Assembly (NCBI GenBank): GCA_903870185.1
Contig: CAIQCE010000160.1
Coordinates: 1-6,517, forward strand
DNA: 6,517 nt
Reading direction: 5' to 3'
From: an uncultured Gammaproteobacteria bacterium
GTDB lineage: Bacteria; Pseudomonadota; Gammaproteobacteria; Coxiellales; Coxiellaceae
Part shown: positions 5,513 to 6,517 of the stretch, piece by piece
Numbering within the stretch: the first letter of the stretch is position 1
How the letters are laid out: the number at the start of each line of letters is the position of its first letter
Notes under the pieces: model-generated
What the model saw: only the letters and a program-made list of their open reading frames with translations
What the model was told of the DNA's origin: nothing
Databases searched by the model: none
Program-made: the position numbers and the translations under genes

Positions 5513-6370
5513 TCAGAATGAAACAGCTTGACCGGGTATTGCGGAAAGTGGTCCATGTTCTTCTACAGAAGCTGCAACCAATTCCGTTTGCAATGACCTT
5601 CTAGGATTTCTATCAGATTGCGCTGCAGCCGCACCTAAAGAACTACGCGCACCTGCTCCTGCATGAACTGGATTTGAAAACATTCCACTTTGTCCGGGTG
5701 AAGAACCGGCAGAAGAACGACTACCTCCACTCGAACCGGTAGAAGGAGTGGTTCGATCAACGCTTGGGCTGAGAGGAGTCGCTGCACTTACCGATTGAGA
5801 AACTTGTCTTGCTAAAAACCCAAGATGGCTTCTTGCTACTGAGGCAGGAACAGCAGTTCGCCCTGATGGACGCCCACTCACAACCCGTAATGATCGACTT
5901 GTTCCTGCAGCATCCTCTGCTTTGCTAGCGGCATGCAAAGGATTATCGGTTCCAGCAGTTACCATTTCTCCTGATCCTGGCCCTGCTTTAATGTCACTAG
6001 TCGCTGAGGAACTAAAAAGCTTCCCAAAATGAGTTGATTGGCGACTTTTCGCACGAATTTCAAATTGACTTGATTTTGCATCTCTCCAACTTCGCAATAG
6101 TATCAATGCCTTTTCAATCGGTTTTTGTCTACTTGAACAACGTGAGATTTTATTTAATTGATTAACAAAGCTTGAGATTTTATCAGCACGCGCGGTTTTG
6201 ATTTTTTCAGATGCTTTTGGATTAAATGATTCCACAAACTCTAACACCATAATGTAATCGCTGATCACCGCAGTAGAATCTAATTTGTATTCTTTGAATC
6301 GTCTCAGTAACTCATCTAAAACCTCAGGCTCAAATAATGCAAACATCATCTCATTTTCCATCTGCATCAT
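5513..6370 (-). CDS. Orphan protein: helical N-terminal domain and long Ser/Ala/Gly-rich disordered tail
   Basis: This protein of 285 residues has no family that I recognise. Residues 1-105 look like a compact helical domain (for example FEPEVLDELLRRFKEYKL at 13-30, an amphipathic helix around 62-75 and KALILLRSWRD at 87-97). Residues 110-285 are low in hydrophobics and rich in Ser, Ala, Gly, Arg and Pro, so probably disordered. They include two degenerate 10-residue repeats (TGSSGGSRSS, AGSSPGQSGM at 211-230) and an Ala run (246-250). There is no signal peptide or membrane helix. The ATG at 6370 has AGAGGG (6378-6383) 7 nt upstream. The frame continues open to the right edge without a stop, so a longer form cannot be excluded, but the upstream part reads less like protein. 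The tail's base composition is more GC-rich than the neighbouring genes. A domain plus flexible tail could suit a secreted or scaffold protein; this is inference. Confidence 0.8.
   Translation of the reverse strand: MMQMENEMMFALFEPEVLDELLRRFKEYKLDSTAVISDYIMVLEFVESFNPKASEKIKTARADKISSFVNQLNKISRCSSRQKPIEKALILLRSWRDAKSSQFEIRAKSRQSTHFGKLFSSSATSDIKAGPGSGEMVTAGTDNPLHAASKAEDAAGTSRSLRVVSGRPSGRTAVPASVARSHLGFLARQVSQSVSAATPLSPSVDRTTPSTGSSGGSRSSAGSSPGQSGMFSNPVHAGAGARSSLGAAAAQSDRNPRRSLQTELVAASVEEHGPLSAIPGQAVSF
5703..5745 (-). repeat. Degenerate 30-bp in-frame repeat in the Ser/Gly tail
   Basis: GAACCGGCAGAAG (5703-5715) recurs as GAACCGGTAGAAG (5733-5745), exactly 30 bp apart with one difference. It encodes the two 10-residue Ser/Gly repeats of the protein at 5513-6370. 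Confidence 0.7.
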
Positions 6371-6377
6371 TTTGTGA

Positions 6378-6394
6378 CCCTCTTCAGCTAGAGG
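6378..6394 (-). promoter_or_regulatory. Ribosome site fixing the start at 6370, within a small hairpin
   Basis: AGAGGG (6378-6383, minus) lies 7 nt before the ATG at 6370. Upstream, CCTCT (6394-6390, minus) can pair with AGAGG (6383-6379) around a 6-nt loop, which would cover the ribosome site. A second CTCC stretch just upstream could pair in a shifted register. Confidence 0.5.
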
Positions 6395-6517
6395 AGGTGC
6401 TGTAAATCCTGTTTGCCCACAACGAAGTTGTCGAGTACGCCTGAAACAGAGCCAATCAAAAAATGAATCCGTGTCAGTAATTCGAGACAAGGCGATAATA
6501 ACTCGCTTATGCAATTG

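Noticed and set aside
5440..5556. Longer start for the gene at 4762-5439
   Set aside because: The extra 39 codons read through a perfect hairpin and into the end of the upstream gene; the ATG at 5439 has a well-placed ribosome site.
1..6517. tRNA, rRNA, CRISPR array, full insertion sequence or integrase
   Set aside because: I looked on both strands and saw no cloverleaf, no regularly spaced repeats and no transposase or recombinase motifs.

Overview
The window looks like AT-rich chromosomal DNA of a gammaproteobacterium. The only clearly recognisable genes are a YjdM (formerly PhnA) zinc-ribbon protein close to the enterobacterial form and a small BON-domain lipoprotein with a normal lipobox. 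The rest are orphan genes that I cannot place in a family. Several encode long helical proteins with Ala/Ser/Gly-rich linkers, and palindromic repeats of the REP type lie between genes. That combination recalls host-associated Legionellales-like genomes, but the assignment is inference from style, not from a marker gene.

Layout, left to right. Positions 1-2238 (minus strand) are one uninterrupted reading frame of at least 746 codons that runs off the left edge: a large helical protein of unknown function with an Ala/Ser-rich N-terminal part. Positions 2239-2538 are intergenic and hold a REP-like palindrome butted directly against a strong minus-strand terminator. Positions 2539-3327 (minus) encode a six-helix membrane protein with a 75-residue polar tail. 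Positions 3425-3745 (minus) encode the BON lipoprotein. A divergent 200-300 bp region then leads to yjdM on the plus strand (about 4011-4352), which ends in a hairpin that includes its own stop codon. Positions 4353-4760 are eroded: a startless protein-like frame, a second REP-like hairpin, a 60-codon small ORF and nested inverted repeats. The last 1.8 kb hold two more minus-strand orphan genes (4762-5439 and 5513-6370), separated by a GGGGTC/GACCCC hairpin.

How the parts relate. The lipoprotein and the membrane protein are 97 bp apart on one strand, with no convincing terminator between them, so they may share a transcript and act in the envelope. The two rightmost genes also run in tandem, but a hairpin separates them. 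No gene here forms a known pathway with another. The most interesting theme is that three separate unknown genes (left edge, 4762-5439, 5513-6370) each join helical or mixed folded segments to Ala/Ser/Gly/Asp-rich stretches encoded partly by short DNA repeats. This look is compatible with secreted or effector-type proteins. The protein of 4762-5439 also has a faint caspase/C80-protease-like strand-Cys layout. Four genes have Shine-Dalgarno sequences exactly 7 nt from the start, which fixed two starts well inside the longest possible frames.
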